Shown piece after piece: positions 26,578 through 35,593 of a stretch of 64,000 nucleotides of DNA. Each line of letters starts with the position of its first letter. Position 1 is the stretch's first letter. Source of the stretch: Rhodococcus opacus B4 (GTDB lineage Bacteria > Actinomycetota > Actinomycetes > Mycobacteriales > Mycobacteriaceae); contig NC_012522.1 in the NCBI RefSeq assembly GCF_000010805.1, forward strand, positions 4,898,001-4,962,000, written 5' to 3'. Below the pieces are notes generated by a model. It worked only from the letters and a program-made list of their open reading frames with translations. It did not search any database and was not told where the DNA came from. The translations under genes and the position numbers were made by a program.

Positions 26578-27900
26578 TTACCGGGCGAACTCGATCTGGA
26601 CGGGCATGTTCTTGAGCCCGCCGACGAAGTTGGTCTGAATCATCTTGGTGTCGTCGACCAACTCGACCGACTCGATGTGGGGAAGCAGTTCCTCGAACAT
26701 GATCCGCAGTTCCAGCTTCGCCAGGTGCTGACCGATGCACATGTGCGGGCCGTAGCCGAACGCGATGTGCTTGTTGGGCCTGCGGGTGATGTCGAACGTG
26801 TCGGGGTCCGGGATGACGTCCGCGTCGCGGTTACCCGACTGGTACAGCAGCATGAAGCGGTCGCCCTTCTTGATCTCGCGACCGCGCAGCGTGTAGTCCT
26901 GCGTCGCCTGACGCATGAAGTGCTTCACCGGGGACGCCCAGCGCAGCGATTCGTTGACGATGTGCGGCGCGAGCGCCGGGTCCGCCTTCGCCTTCGCGAG
27001 GAGTTCGGGGTTGCGGCCGAGTTCGAGAATGCCGCCCGCGAGGGTGCTCGAGGTGGTGTCGTGACCCGCGGTCGCGATGGCGATGAAGTAGCCGTAGGCC
27101 ACCTCGTTCGGGTAGTACTCGCCGCTCTCGTCGCGTGCCACCGAGATGATCGTCGCGAGGTCGTCCTTCGGGTCGGCCCGCCGGTCCTGCAGCAGCCGCT
27201 CGAAGTAGGCGTAGAAGTCCTGAATCGTGGCCACCCACTGCTTCGCGGCGGCGTCCGGGGTGAGCGGCTCGACGTCTTCACGCGCGGCATCGGGATCGGC
27301 GGTGCCGAAGAATTCCTGCGTGAGGGCCATCATCCGGGGCTCGTCCGACTCCGGTACCCCGAACAGGCTCATGATGACGTGCAGGGGGTAGTGGAGGGCG
27401 AAATCCTTGACGAAGTCGATCCGCCCGTCCGTCTTCAGCAGCCGGGCGACGGCCGCCTTGGCGAGATCGCGGATGACGGTCTCCCACTGGGCGAGGTTGG
27501 TGGGCCGGAACCAGTCCAGCGCGATGTCCTTGATCGCCGTGTGCTCCGGCGGGTCGAGGTAGGTGAGGGTCTCGAGGATGCGAAGGCTGCCGTTGTTGAT
27601 GCTCTTGGTGAACGCGTCGCCGGCCTGGTTCGCCAGGATCGGGTTGACGGAGCCCTTGTCCTCGCCGCCCGCACTGGTGAAGATGTCGGGCTGGCGCTCG
27701 ATCTCCATGATGTCGGCGTGCTTGCTCACCAGCCAGATGGGGTCGTACCCCTCCACTTCGGCGCGCCCGAGCGGGTTGTTCTCCCGCAGCCAGCGGTAGG
27801 CCTCGAACAGCGCGTCGTTGTCCCGGTGTCCCTCGGGCAGGACGACCTGGCGGGCGACAGCGTCCGGAATCAGTTCCGTGACCTGCTCTGTAGTGCTCAT
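26578..27900 (-). CDS. Cytochrome P450, CYP108 (P450terp)-like
   Basis: The 440-residue P450 has the I-helix AGHDTTSS, the K-helix ESLRW and the heme loop [18 protein letters not shown]. Stretches such as [32 protein letters not shown] and [10 protein letters not shown] closely follow what I recall of Pseudomonas P450terp (CYP108A1), the alpha-terpineol hydroxylase. It heads the operon P450-reductase-alcohol dehydrogenase-aldehyde dehydrogenase. The ATG at 27900 is preferred over the preceding TTG. The exact subfamily and substrate are unproven. Confidence 0.88.
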   Translation of the reverse strand: MSTTEQVTELIPDAVARQVVLPEGHRDNDALFEAYRWLRENNPLGRAEVEGYDPIWLVSKHADIMEIERQPDIFTSAGGEDKGSVNPILANQAGDAFTKSINNGSLRILETLTYLDPPEHTAIKDIALDWFRPTNLAQWETVIRDLAKAAVARLLKTDGRIDFVKDFALHYPLHVIMSLFGVPESDEPRMMALTQEFFGTADPDAAREDVEPLTPDAAAKQWVATIQDFYAYFERLLQDRRADPKDDLATIISVARDESGEYYPNEVAYGYFIAIATAGHDTTSSTLAGGILELGRNPELLAKAKADPALAPHIVNESLRWASPVKHFMRQATQDYTLRGREIKKGDRFMLLYQSGNRDADVIPDPDTFDITRRPNKHIAFGYGPHMCIGQHLAKLELRIMFEELLPHIESVELVDDTKMIQTNFVGGLKNMPVQIEFAR

Positions 27901-28187
27901 CAATTCCCCTTCGTGGTGCAGTGAGATGCGGCGCCGAACGTCGCGGCGCCCTCGCCGACTGGAGTGACTTCAGCCTGTCAGCTGCGGGAGTGAGGGGCAT
28001 CACACCATCGATCGATAGTTGTCCACCTAACGGGGGATGTGTGCCGCGTCACCCCGTCGTCGCCGCCTGCGTAGACGCCGGGAATCACCCCACCGGAGGG
28101 GGGTAATCAGTCGAAGTGGTGATGCGCCCGGACAGTGACCGGCGACACAATTTTGACGTTCACCCGGTCAACCCGAAGGAGATCGCC
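27901..28187. promoter_or_regulatory. Divergent control region between P450 operon and ferredoxin
   Basis: This gap serves two divergent transcripts. It contains the dyad ACCCCACCGGAGGGGGGT (28087-28104) and a palindromic ATCGATCGAT near 28008. The GGTCnGACC motif found elsewhere in the island is absent. The two LuxR-type regulators encoded just beyond the ferredoxin are the obvious candidates to act here. No clear -10/-35 pair was found. Confidence 0.4.
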
Positions 28188-28508
28188 ATGCCCACCGTCG
28201 TATACCAACTCCCTGACGGCTCGACGTCGTCCGTCGACGTCCCCGCCGGCCAGAGCGTGATGGACGGGTCGGTACGCAACAACCTGCCCGGCATCGTCGC
28301 CGAATGCGGCGGTAGCTGCTCGTGCGCCACGTGCCACGTGTACCTGGACGACGATGCGAGTGCGGCGTTCGGCGAGCCGACGTTGGAGGAACAGGACCTC
28401 CTCGAGTTCCTCGACGGTGTCCAGCCGTGTTCGCGTCTCGCCTGCCAGCTCGTCCTGACACCAGACGTGGACACCGTCACGGTGACCGTGCCGTCCACGG
28501 ACGCCTGA
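28188..28508 (+). CDS. [2Fe-2S] ferredoxin for the P450
   Basis: The 106-residue ferredoxin has cluster ligands C40-x5-C46-x2-C49 and C86, the putidaredoxin/terpredoxin spacing. It has GAAGGAG-type spacing before the ATG at 28188. It is separated from the P450 by a divergent promoter but is the natural electron donor for it. Confidence 0.92.
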   Translation: MPTVVYQLPDGSTSSVDVPAGQSVMDGSVRNNLPGIVAECGGSCSCATCHVYLDDDASAAFGEPTLEEQDLLEFLDGVQPCSRLACQLVLTPDVDTVTVTVPSTDA

Positions 28509-28522
28509 CCGGTCCGGCGGGT

Positions 28523-29491
28523 TCACCGGGCCGGGGACTGATACTTCGCGATCAGTTCGGCGCGGTTGGTCGCGCCGAGTTTGCGGAGGATGCGTTTCAC
28601 GTGGGACTTGACCGTGTCGACGGTGATGACCAGTTCGGCGGCGATCGCGGAATTCGACGCCCCGGTGAGAATCAATCGGACGACGTCGGCTTCGCGTTCG
28701 GTCAGTGGTTCGAGCAGGCGCTGCTCGGCGGCGTCGCGGTCGGCCTGCGACGGAGCGAGATCGAGGGCGCCGTGGGAAGGTGGCGCGTCGTCGCCGGTCC
28801 ACCGCCGGGCGCTTTCGCGCAAGAGCGCATTCTGACGCTCGCGACGCGACTCCAGACCGACTCGCTCGAAGTGCCCGCCGAGCACTTCGGCGAACACTCC
28901 CAGGGCGTGGCGCCGTGACCCGTCCAGCACTGCGCCGACGTGAAGGAGCGCGGCAGCGGTCCCGTCGACGACGACGGGGACGGTGGTGAAACCGTTCGCG
29001 CCCAGCAACTCTCGCAGCTCGGCCGGAACGTGGGAACCCACCGTGACCGTGTTCGTCTCGAGCGCATCCGCCTCGGGCGAGCCGTCGGGGAGACCGAACT
29101 CGGAGGGCAGAGACGGCATCGTGCCCGGGGCGGTGCTCAACGCGGCGACGGGAATGATGCGGTCGCCGTCGAGGCGTGAGAGGACAACCTTGTCCACGGA
29201 GCAGAGTTCCGCGACGCGCTCGCACGCGCGCTGCATGAGTTCCGCGCTCGAGGCCGCGTCGTCCAATGCCCGGACCGCGCGATCGATGCCCGTCGCGACC
29301 GCGCCGATGTCGGCGGACCGGGTCGCGTCGGCGGCGTTTCTGCGGTCGAGGAGGTCGACGAGGAGCCTGCCGAGTTCGGTCGAACGAGCCGGAGCGGCCG
29401 TCCGCATTTCGGCGAGGATGTCCGCGATGGCGCGATCGGTGTCCGTGGTGTTCTCGTCCGTGTGCGGTTCGGGGTGGGGAGTGTCAGCCAC
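28523..29491 (-). CDS. LuxR-type transcriptional regulator with GAF-like domain, copy 2
   Basis: The 322-residue protein has a sensor-like region (residues about 70-215, GAF-like) and a C-terminal LuxR helix-turn-helix starting LTEREADVVRLILTGASNSA and ending near the C terminus with VKSHVKRILRKLGA. It overlaps the upstream paralogue by eight bases. The pair is likely to control the P450 and ferredoxin genes in response to the substrate. Confidence 0.87.
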   Translation of the reverse strand: MADTPHPEPHTDENTTDTDRAIADILAEMRTAAPARSTELGRLLVDLLDRRNAADATRSADIGAVATGIDRAVRALDDAASSAELMQRACERVAELCSVDKVVLSRLDGDRIIPVAALSTAPGTMPSLPSEFGLPDGSPEADALETNTVTVGSHVPAELRELLGANGFTTVPVVVDGTAAALLHVGAVLDGSRRHALGVFAEVLGGHFERVGLESRRERQNALLRESARRWTGDDAPPSHGALDLAPSQADRDAAEQRLLEPLTEREADVVRLILTGASNSAIAAELVITVDTVKSHVKRILRKLGATNRAELIAKYQSPAR

Positions 29492-30602
29492 CGGACACCG
29501 TCTTGGTGTTGGCGCACAGCGCCGCCACCTCGGCCCGCGTGGAGACGCCGAGTTTCTTGAAAATCCGCTGGACGTGGGACTTGACGGTGCCGTCGGAAAT
29601 GCACAGCCGACGGGAGATGGTGGCGTTGGTCGCCCCCGTGGCCATCAACGTGAGCACCTCGCGTTCGCGCGCGGTCAGCGCATGCGCGCGCGGGACGACC
29701 GGTGCCTGCGGAGAGTCGGTGGACGCGTCGGTCCGGGGGAGGTCGCAGGTGGCGACCTCCGGCATCGTCAGGGGCTGCTCGAGGTGCCGCAGTGCCTGGG
29801 TGAGCCGCTGTATCTCGGCGTCGACGTGCTCGTTGCGGGTGGAGATCTGGCGCCGCAGGTCGGCGCGTTCCTTCGACGAGGCGCAGGCGCCGGCCAGTAC
29901 CGCGACGAGGTGGACGTCGGTGTCGGACAGGCTGTCGCTCTGGCGGTCGACGTGGATGATCGCCACCGCGCGGGCGTCGACGACGACCGGCACGGCGAGG
30001 TATCCGGCGGGCCGCGACAGATCGATCAGCGGGCGGTACGTGTGCCGGTAGGTGTCGACGGCGTCCACGGCATACGGTCGGCGCCGGCGGACCAGTTCGG
30101 CCTCGCGCGGTGCCTCGCGCAGCGCGATCTCGCGTCCGTCGATTGCCGTGGCGAGTTCGTGGAAGTCCCCGGTCAGTTCCGGGTTGACGGCTAGCGCGAT
30201 GGGAGACCAGGTGGAACCGCGGACCACGGAGAACATCGCCTTGCCGTATCCGAGGCTCGTGCACAGTTCCTGGGTCACGACGTCGGCGAGGCGGTCCGCA
30301 CCGGCATCGAGCGCACGGACGACCCGCTGCAGTGCCTCGAACTGGGCGGTGTGCACGCTCAGTCGGCGGGCGATGTCGTCGCGACTCGCGGCGTCGAGTT
30401 CTGTCACGAGTTCTGCGAGGCGCAGGGTGCGCTCGGGGGAGTCGACGCCCTCACGCAACTTCCGGGCCGCGAACGCACGAATCACCGTGAGGTCGGGTTC
30501 GCCGTCCGCCAGGCGGATCAGATTCGGCTCGTTGCCGAGAAGGTCCTGCAACTCTGCAACCGCCTGCTCGGCAAGCTCGAACGAACTCGTCGAAATGACC
30601 AC
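29484..30602 (-). CDS. LuxR-type transcriptional regulator with GAF-like domain, copy 1
   Basis: The 372-residue regulator shares the architecture of the next gene: helical N terminus, GAF-like domain (about 100-250) and a LuxR helix-turn-helix (LTAREREVLTLMATGATNAT) near residue 305. The two appear to be a tandem duplication. The GTG start at 30602 has GAGGAG upstream. It is divergent from the enoyl-CoA hydratase at 30853. Confidence 0.87.
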   Translation of the reverse strand: MVISTSSFELAEQAVAELQDLLGNEPNLIRLADGEPDLTVIRAFAARKLREGVDSPERTLRLAELVTELDAASRDDIARRLSVHTAQFEALQRVVRALDAGADRLADVVTQELCTSLGYGKAMFSVVRGSTWSPIALAVNPELTGDFHELATAIDGREIALREAPREAELVRRRRPYAVDAVDTYRHTYRPLIDLSRPAGYLAVPVVVDARAVAIIHVDRQSDSLSDTDVHLVAVLAGACASSKERADLRRQISTRNEHVDAEIQRLTQALRHLEQPLTMPEVATCDLPRTDASTDSPQAPVVPRAHALTAREREVLTLMATGATNATISRRLCISDGTVKSHVQRIFKKLGVSTRAEVAALCANTKTVSGG

Positions 30603-30735
30603 TCACCACTCCTCGCGCCGTGGCCGCCGCACGGATGACGACGACACCGTCGTCCGTTCCTGTGACACAACGCACAGTATAGAGAAGGTGTCACCTGGGA
30701 CGTTGCTGCACCGCCCGCGGCCTGAGTCCAATGTA

Positions 30736-30836
30736 TATGGTCAGTCCAAATACGTCACGTATTCCGCGAAAGTGATCCGGGGAGGTTCTTGTCTCGGATA
30801 CGGCCGCCATACTAGGGTCGAATGGTACGACCAAAA
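30736..30836. promoter_or_regulatory. Two GGTCnGACC-like operators in the LuxR/crotonase divergent region
   Basis: Site one, GGTCAGTCC (30739-30747), and site two, GGTACGACC (30824-30832), are both flanked by AAA when read forward, that is, TTTGG in reverse. They match the motif found at other island promoters. The second ends 20 bases before the crotonase start. A TATAG sequence at about 30679 could be a -10 for the LuxR side. Confidence 0.55.
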
Positions 30837-30852
30837 TGAAAGGATCGGCCTA

Positions 30853-31632
30853 ATGGCGCACCCCGTGCGATACGACGTCGACGAGCATGTCGCCGTCCTC
30901 ACTCTCGATCGCCCCGAAACCCGCAACGCGCTGTCCGACGACCTGCTCGACGAGCTTCTCGCCGCGCTCGAACGCGCCCGGGACGACGACGACGTGCGGG
31001 TCGTCGTGCTGGCGTCGTCGCACGAGAAGATCTTCTCGGCGGGCGGCGACCTCAAGGCGTTCGCGAGCGAGACGCCCACGATCGTCAAATATGCCGGGCT
31101 GGATCGCTTCCCGCGGCTCTATCAACTGATCGGTGGTCTCGGGAAGCCGGTGATCTGCGCGGCGGGCGGTGACGTGCTGGCCGGCGCGTTCGGTCTCGCG
31201 CTGGCGTGCGATTTCGTGCTCGCCAAGGAGTCGGTCCGGTTCGGGTGCCCGGAGATCAACGTCGGCGTCTTTCCCTTCATGATCTCCGCCCTCATCTACC
31301 GGAACGTCGGGCGGCTCAAGGCGAACGAGCTGATGATGTACGGCGAGCTCATCACGGCCACGGACGCACGCGAGCTGGGGCTCGTGAACCGCGTGATCCC
31401 GGACGACGAATTCGAGGCGGAGGTCCGAGCGTGGGCGAAGCGGCTCGCGGGCAAATCGCCGCTGCTCATGCGTCTGGGCAAGGAGGCGATCAACAACACG
31501 CGCGACATGTCCCTGCCGGACGCCCTCACGGCGCTGCAGTCGCAGCTCGCTCTCGCGTTCACGACCGACGACATCGTCGAGGGTGTCACCGCGTTCCGTG
31601 AAAAGCGTTCTCCCGTATGGAGCATGCGCTGA
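30853..31632 (+). CDS. Enoyl-CoA hydratase/isomerase (crotonase)
   Basis: A 259-residue crotonase with SAGGDLKAF as oxyanion-hole segment near residue 64 and AGGDVLAGAFGLALACDF for the second one. The residues that align with the catalytic glutamates of classical hydratases are not obvious (GVFPFMISALIYR), so it may be an isomerase or a ring-specific hydratase. ATG at 30853 follows GAAAGGA. It lies directly before the acyl-CoA ligase. Confidence 0.85.
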   Translation: MAHPVRYDVDEHVAVLTLDRPETRNALSDDLLDELLAALERARDDDDVRVVVLASSHEKIFSAGGDLKAFASETPTIVKYAGLDRFPRLYQLIGGLGKPVICAAGGDVLAGAFGLALACDFVLAKESVRFGCPEINVGVFPFMISALIYRNVGRLKANELMMYGELITATDARELGLVNRVIPDDEFEAEVRAWAKRLAGKSPLLMRLGKEAINNTRDMSLPDALTALQSQLALAFTTDDIVEGVTAFREKRSPVWSMR

Positions 31633-31661
31633 TCACCCGGGGCCGAAGTCGTTGCACTTAC

Positions 31662-31670
31662 GGTCCAACC
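31662..31670 (+). promoter_or_regulatory. GGTCnGACC-like operator before the acyl-CoA ligase
   Basis: GGTCCAACC, followed by the A/T-rich ATTATATTG, lies 70 bases before the ligase start. It fits the shared dyad at eight of nine positions. Confidence 0.5.
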
Positions 31671-31740
31671 ATTATATTGTGAGGGCCAACACGGGGGTTT
31701 CTCTTCCCTATTCACGTCTGCGCTCAGAGGAAGGCTTCTC

Positions 31741-33426
31741 ATGGCGTTCGCATCGGTCACCGATCGCTATTCGGACGAACAGATCCGAGAGTTCTATGCC
31801 ACCGGGCAGTGGCACCGCGACACCTTCTTCGACATGCTCGAGGTCCAGGTTGCCGAGCGGGGCGACCGCATCTTTCTGACCGACGACACCAGCGGCGGCA
31901 TCACCTTCCGGCAGTTGCGGGACAGGGCGCTGAGCCTGGCCGTGGGACTGCGGCGCCACGGGATCACCACCGGCGACCGCGTGTCGGTGCAGGTTCCGAA
32001 CTGGATCGAATTCGCGATCATCGCCGTGGCGTTGTCGCGCCTGGGCGCCGTCCTGGTGCCGATCATGCCGATCTACCGCCGCGACGACGTCGAATACATC
32101 CTGGGTAATGCCGGTGTGCGGCTGGCGATTACGCCGCAGAGCTTCAAGAAGTTCGACTACGCGGGCATGTACACCGAGATCCTGGGTGCCGTCGACTCGC
32201 TCGAGGACGTCGTCGTCGTCCGCGGGAGTGGCGACCTGCCGAACCGCGCGGTGTCGTTCGAGTCGCTGTTCCCGGAGATCGGACCCGAGGAGGCGATCGC
32301 CGAACTCGGGCCCGGTGTCGGGCCGGACGAGCCGTTCGTCATCGTCTACAGCAGCGGCACCACGTCCCGTCCCAAGGGCTGCATCCACACGTTCAACACG
32401 TTCGCCTGTGGATCCCGTCTGCTGGCCAAGGGGTTCGCCTACACACCCGAGGACGTGCAGTTCGGCCCTTCGCCGATCACGCACACCACCGGCCTGGTCA
32501 CCAGCATCGTCCTTCCGCTCATGCACGGAGCGGCGTCGCATCTCATCGAGGTGTGGGAGCCGGTCCGCGGGATGGCGCAGATCAAGGAGCGCGGGTGCAC
32601 GGTCGCGGTGAGTGCCACGACGTTCCTGCAGATGCTCATGGACGCCTACGACCCTGCCGTGCACGACATCAGCAGCATGCGGCTGTGGGTGGCGGCCGGC
32701 GCCCCGATTCCCGCCAGCTTCGTCACCAAGGCGGCCGAACTGTTCCCGAGCCTGCAGGTACTGAGCCTGTACGGCCGCTCTGAAAACGTCACCACCACCA
32801 TGTGCACGGTGAATGACGAGCCCGAGCGGTCGCTCACCTCGGACGGGCGTCCGCTGCCGATGCAGTCGGTGAAGATCGTCGACGAACTCGGTGACGAGGT
32901 TCCGCGCGGCGAGGAAGGCGACATCGCCTACAAGGGCGCCATGCACATGCTCGGGTATCTCCACAACGCGGAGGAGACGGCCAAGCTGTTCACGCCGGAC
33001 GGCCACTCCCGCTCCGGAGACCTCGGCCGGATGGACGAGGACGGCTACGTGCGTGTCACCGGCCGGACCAAGGACATCGTGATCCGCGGCGGCATGAACA
33101 TCAGTGTCCGTCAGGTCGAAGACCTCCTGGCGGCGCATCCCGCCGTCCGCGGTGTCGCCGCGGTCGCGATGCCCGACGAGCGTCTCGGGGAGGCTGTGTG
33201 TCTGTACCTCGTCGCCGCGCCCGGCTACGGCGACATCACGCTCGAGAAGATCAAGACCTACCTGCTCGAGCAGGGAGTGGCGATCCAGAAGGTTCCGGAG
33301 CGGCTGGAGATCGTCGAGGCGCTGCCGACGACGGCCACGGGCAAGATTCAGAAGAACGTGCTCCGTGCTCAGATCGCGGCCAAGATCGAGGCCGACCGGC
33401 AGCAGCGGGCACAGGCCGTCAGCTGA
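31741..33426 (+). CDS. Acyl-CoA ligase, possibly for a cyclohexane-type carboxylate
   Basis: The 561-residue adenylate-forming enzyme has the phosphate loop YSSGTTSRPKGC near residue 205, LYGRSEN, the hinge SGDLGRMDEDGYVRVTGR near 415 and the C-terminal lysine in TGKIQK. Its general shape recalls AliA, the cyclohexanecarboxylate-CoA ligase, which would fit the badH and badI homologues in the island, but specificity cannot be read from the sequence. It would activate the carboxylic acid produced by the aldehyde dehydrogenase. Confidence 0.82.
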   Translation: MAFASVTDRYSDEQIREFYATGQWHRDTFFDMLEVQVAERGDRIFLTDDTSGGITFRQLRDRALSLAVGLRRHGITTGDRVSVQVPNWIEFAIIAVALSRLGAVLVPIMPIYRRDDVEYILGNAGVRLAITPQSFKKFDYAGMYTEILGAVDSLEDVVVVRGSGDLPNRAVSFESLFPEIGPEEAIAELGPGVGPDEPFVIVYSSGTTSRPKGCIHTFNTFACGSRLLAKGFAYTPEDVQFGPSPITHTTGLVTSIVLPLMHGAASHLIEVWEPVRGMAQIKERGCTVAVSATTFLQMLMDAYDPAVHDISSMRLWVAAGAPIPASFVTKAAELFPSLQVLSLYGRSENVTTTMCTVNDEPERSLTSDGRPLPMQSVKIVDELGDEVPRGEEGDIAYKGAMHMLGYLHNAEETAKLFTPDGHSRSGDLGRMDEDGYVRVTGRTKDIVIRGGMNISVRQVEDLLAAHPAVRGVAAVAMPDERLGEAVCLYLVAAPGYGDITLEKIKTYLLEQGVAIQKVPERLEIVEALPTTATGKIQKNVLRAQIAAKIEADRQQRAQAVS

Positions 33427-33433
33427 TCGGAAG

Positions 33434-33471
33434 ACGAAGGGGGCGAAGCCGATCGGCTTCGCCCCCTTCGT
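33434..33471. terminator. Bidirectional terminator
   Basis: CGAAGGGGGCGAAGCC (33435-33450) and GGCTTCGCCCCCTTCG (33455-33470) form a perfect 16-bp stem around GATC between two convergent genes. Confidence 0.85.
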
Positions 33472-33487
33472 CGTGCGGGAAGAGAGG

Positions 33488-33904
33488 TCAGGCGGCGGCC
33501 ACCACGACCGTCGCCGATCCGGTGACGACCGGGCCCTTGTCTCCGGAGGCGACGAGATCGAGGGTCGCCAGCGACTCACCATTCGTCTCGGTGATCGTCA
33601 CGACCGTGCCGCCCAGGGTCAGGGTGTCGCCGAGGAGGACCGGGGCGACGAACCGGACACCGAAGGAGCGCACGTGCTCGACGCCGAACGTGTCGGACAG
33701 CCACCCGGCCAGGATCCCGGCCTGCATCTGCCCCATCGCGATCACCCCCGGGAAACCCGTGGTGGCGACGAAGCCGGGATCGTGGTGCAGGGGATTGAAA
33801 TCACCTCCGGCGCCGGCGAACCGGACGATGTCGGTCTGGCTGATCGGGCCGACCACCCGGGTGTCGGGGGCATCGCCGACGCGGACCTTGGCCGGTGTTC
33901 TCAT
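33488..33904 (-). CDS. MaoC-family hydratase, catalytic half
   Basis: The 138-residue hotdog protein has the hydratase motif FAGAGGDFNPLHHD near residue 28, whose Asp and His are catalytic in R-specific enoyl-CoA hydratases. It overlaps by four bases with the upstream MaoC-like gene. In steroid catabolism such small pairs form heteromeric hydratases, which is likely here. Confidence 0.88.
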   Translation of the reverse strand: MRTPAKVRVGDAPDTRVVGPISQTDIVRFAGAGGDFNPLHHDPGFVATTGFPGVIAMGQMQAGILAGWLSDTFGVEHVRSFGVRFVAPVLLGDTLTLGGTVVTITETNGESLATLDLVASGDKGPVVTGSATVVVAAA

Positions 33905-34353
33905 CGCTGCTCTCCTCGTTCGATCAGGACTTCCTCGAGCCGCACCACGGGTTCACCGACGGCGTCGACGTACTCGGTCTCCAGGGCCACTACGCGCATC
34001 GTCCCGCCCCGCTTGCCTTCTCGCTGTACGTCGTCGACGACGCGGCGGGTGCCGACCACGTGGTCGCCGGCGGTGAGCGGTCGCAGGTACGTCCACGTGA
34101 CCGAACCGACCACCACCCGCGCGAGGGCCAGGCCCAGCGAGTCGACGAACGCGCGCTGGTCGCGCTGGTGTCCGGCGACGACGGTATGCGTGAGAGTCGC
34201 GGGCGCATCGCGGAAGCCGGCGTCGCGCGCGGCGGCCGGATCGGTGTGCACGGGGTCGGTCGTGAACGTCGCGCGCGTGAATTCGCGGATTTTGCCGCGT
34301 TCGACGTCGTATTCGACGCGGTCGACGACGCCGGCGGGGAGTGGGTCTGACAT
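33901..34353 (-). CDS. MaoC-like N-terminal dehydratase partner
   Basis: The 150-residue protein is a hotdog of the FAS1-dehydratase type with TDPVHTDPAAARDAGF in place of the catalytic GDxNPxH motif. This is typical of the non-catalytic partner of a heterodimeric MaoC hydratase. AGGAGG lies eight bases before the ATG at 34353. It diverges from the acyl-CoA dehydrogenase at 34416. Confidence 0.82.
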   Translation of the reverse strand: MSDPLPAGVVDRVEYDVERGKIREFTRATFTTDPVHTDPAAARDAGFRDAPATLTHTVVAGHQRDQRAFVDSLGLALARVVVGSVTWTYLRPLTAGDHVVGTRRVVDDVQREGKRGGTMRVVALETEYVDAVGEPVVRLEEVLIERGEQR

Positions 34354-34368
34354 CCAGGCCTCCTTTTT

Positions 34369-34377
34369 GGACTGACC
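34369..34377 (+). promoter_or_regulatory. GGTCnGACC-like operator between MaoC pair and acyl-CoA dehydrogenase
   Basis: GGACTGACC preceded by TTTTT and followed by TATAGTAT lies in the 62-base divergent gap. TATAGT (34379-34384) could be the -10 of the plus-strand gene, so binding would block both promoters. Confidence 0.6.
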
Positions 34378-34415
34378 TATAGTATCATTGCGCCTAAATT
34401 CGTGAGGAGGGTGCA

Positions 34416-35591
34416 ATGGAGCTCGCTGATTCCCCAGACGAGGCCACATTCCGTGCAGAGGTCCGGGAGTGGGCCGAGAAAGCGGTCCCGACGCTGCCGT
34501 GGCCGGAACCGGTCGATCTGGTCGACAAGGTGCCGTTCTGGCAGCAATGGCAGCGACTGCTCTTCGACTCCGGCTACGGCGGGATGTCGTGGCCGCAGGA
34601 GTACGGCGGTCAGGCCGCCGACCCGATCCGCAAGGCCATCTTCACCGAGGAAATGGACCGCGTGGGTGCGCCGGAGCGGCTCAACACCATCGGCGAGGAC
34701 TTCGCTGGCCCGACCATCATCGATTTCGGGACACCCGCGCAGAAGGAACGGTTCCTCCGGCCCATTCTGACCGGTGAGGAAATCTGGTGCCAGCTGTTCT
34801 CCGAGCCGGAGGCAGGATCGGACCTCGCCTCGCTGCGCACCAAGGCCACGAAGGTGGACGGGGGCTGGAAGGTCAACGGGCAGAAGATCTGGACCAGTCG
34901 CGCACACATCGCGGCCCACGCGATCCTGCTTGCCCGCACCGGCGGCGGCCCGCGGCACAAGGGCATCACCTACTTCCTGGTGCCCATGGACAGTGAGGGC
35001 ATCACGGTGCGCCCGCTCGCCCACATGCTCGGCGAAGCGGAATTCAACGAGGTGTTCCTCGACGACGTGTTCATTCCCGACGACCTCGTCGTCGGGGAGG
35101 TCGACGGCGGATGGAAGGTCGCGATGGGCACGCTCGCCTACGAGCGGGTGGCGATCGCGACGGGTCGGGTCAACACCAAGCGCGCCGTGGGCGACATCGT
35201 GTCGGACATCGCGGGGATGACCGACGACGCGGGCCGCCCGCTCGGTGAGGACCCGGTGATCCGGCAGAAGGTCGCCGACCTCTACGGCCGCGCCCTCGTG
35301 CACTACCTCATCGGCCAGCGCGTCATCACGCTCGCGGCCAACGACGGCCCGCCGGGGCCGGTCACGTCGATCGGCAAGCTGTTCTTCTGCCCGCTCGTCG
35401 AGGAACTCGCCGACTTCCGGCTGTCCCTCGAACCGGTCGGCGGGCAGTTCGCCCTCGACGAAGACCAGCAGAAGACAGCGCGGTGGCAACGGCTCGCATA
35501 TCAGGCCCGCGGCACCGCCATCGCCGGCGGATCCACCTTCATCCAGCGCAACATCGTCGCCGAGCGCATGCTCGACATGCCGAGGAGCTGA
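34416..35591 (+). CDS. Acyl-CoA dehydrogenase subunit lacking the usual catalytic glutamate
   Basis: This 391-residue flavoprotein-family member has QLFSEPEAGSDLASL near residue 130, KVNGQKIWTS and a C-terminal AGGSTFIQRNIVAERML. In active family members the latter reads GGTxEIQRN, with Glu as the base; here Phe takes that place. It may be the non-catalytic partner in an alpha2beta2 enzyme, as known for steroid FadE pairs. GAGGAGGG precedes the ATG. Confidence 0.85.
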   Translation: MELADSPDEATFRAEVREWAEKAVPTLPWPEPVDLVDKVPFWQQWQRLLFDSGYGGMSWPQEYGGQAADPIRKAIFTEEMDRVGAPERLNTIGEDFAGPTIIDFGTPAQKERFLRPILTGEEIWCQLFSEPEAGSDLASLRTKATKVDGGWKVNGQKIWTSRAHIAAHAILLARTGGGPRHKGITYFLVPMDSEGITVRPLAHMLGEAEFNEVFLDDVFIPDDLVVGEVDGGWKVAMGTLAYERVAIATGRVNTKRAVGDIVSDIAGMTDDAGRPLGEDPVIRQKVADLYGRALVHYLIGQRVITLAANDGPPGPVTSIGKLFFCPLVEELADFRLSLEPVGGQFALDEDQQKTARWQRLAYQARGTAIAGGSTFIQRNIVAERMLDMPRS

Positions 35592-35593
35592 CC

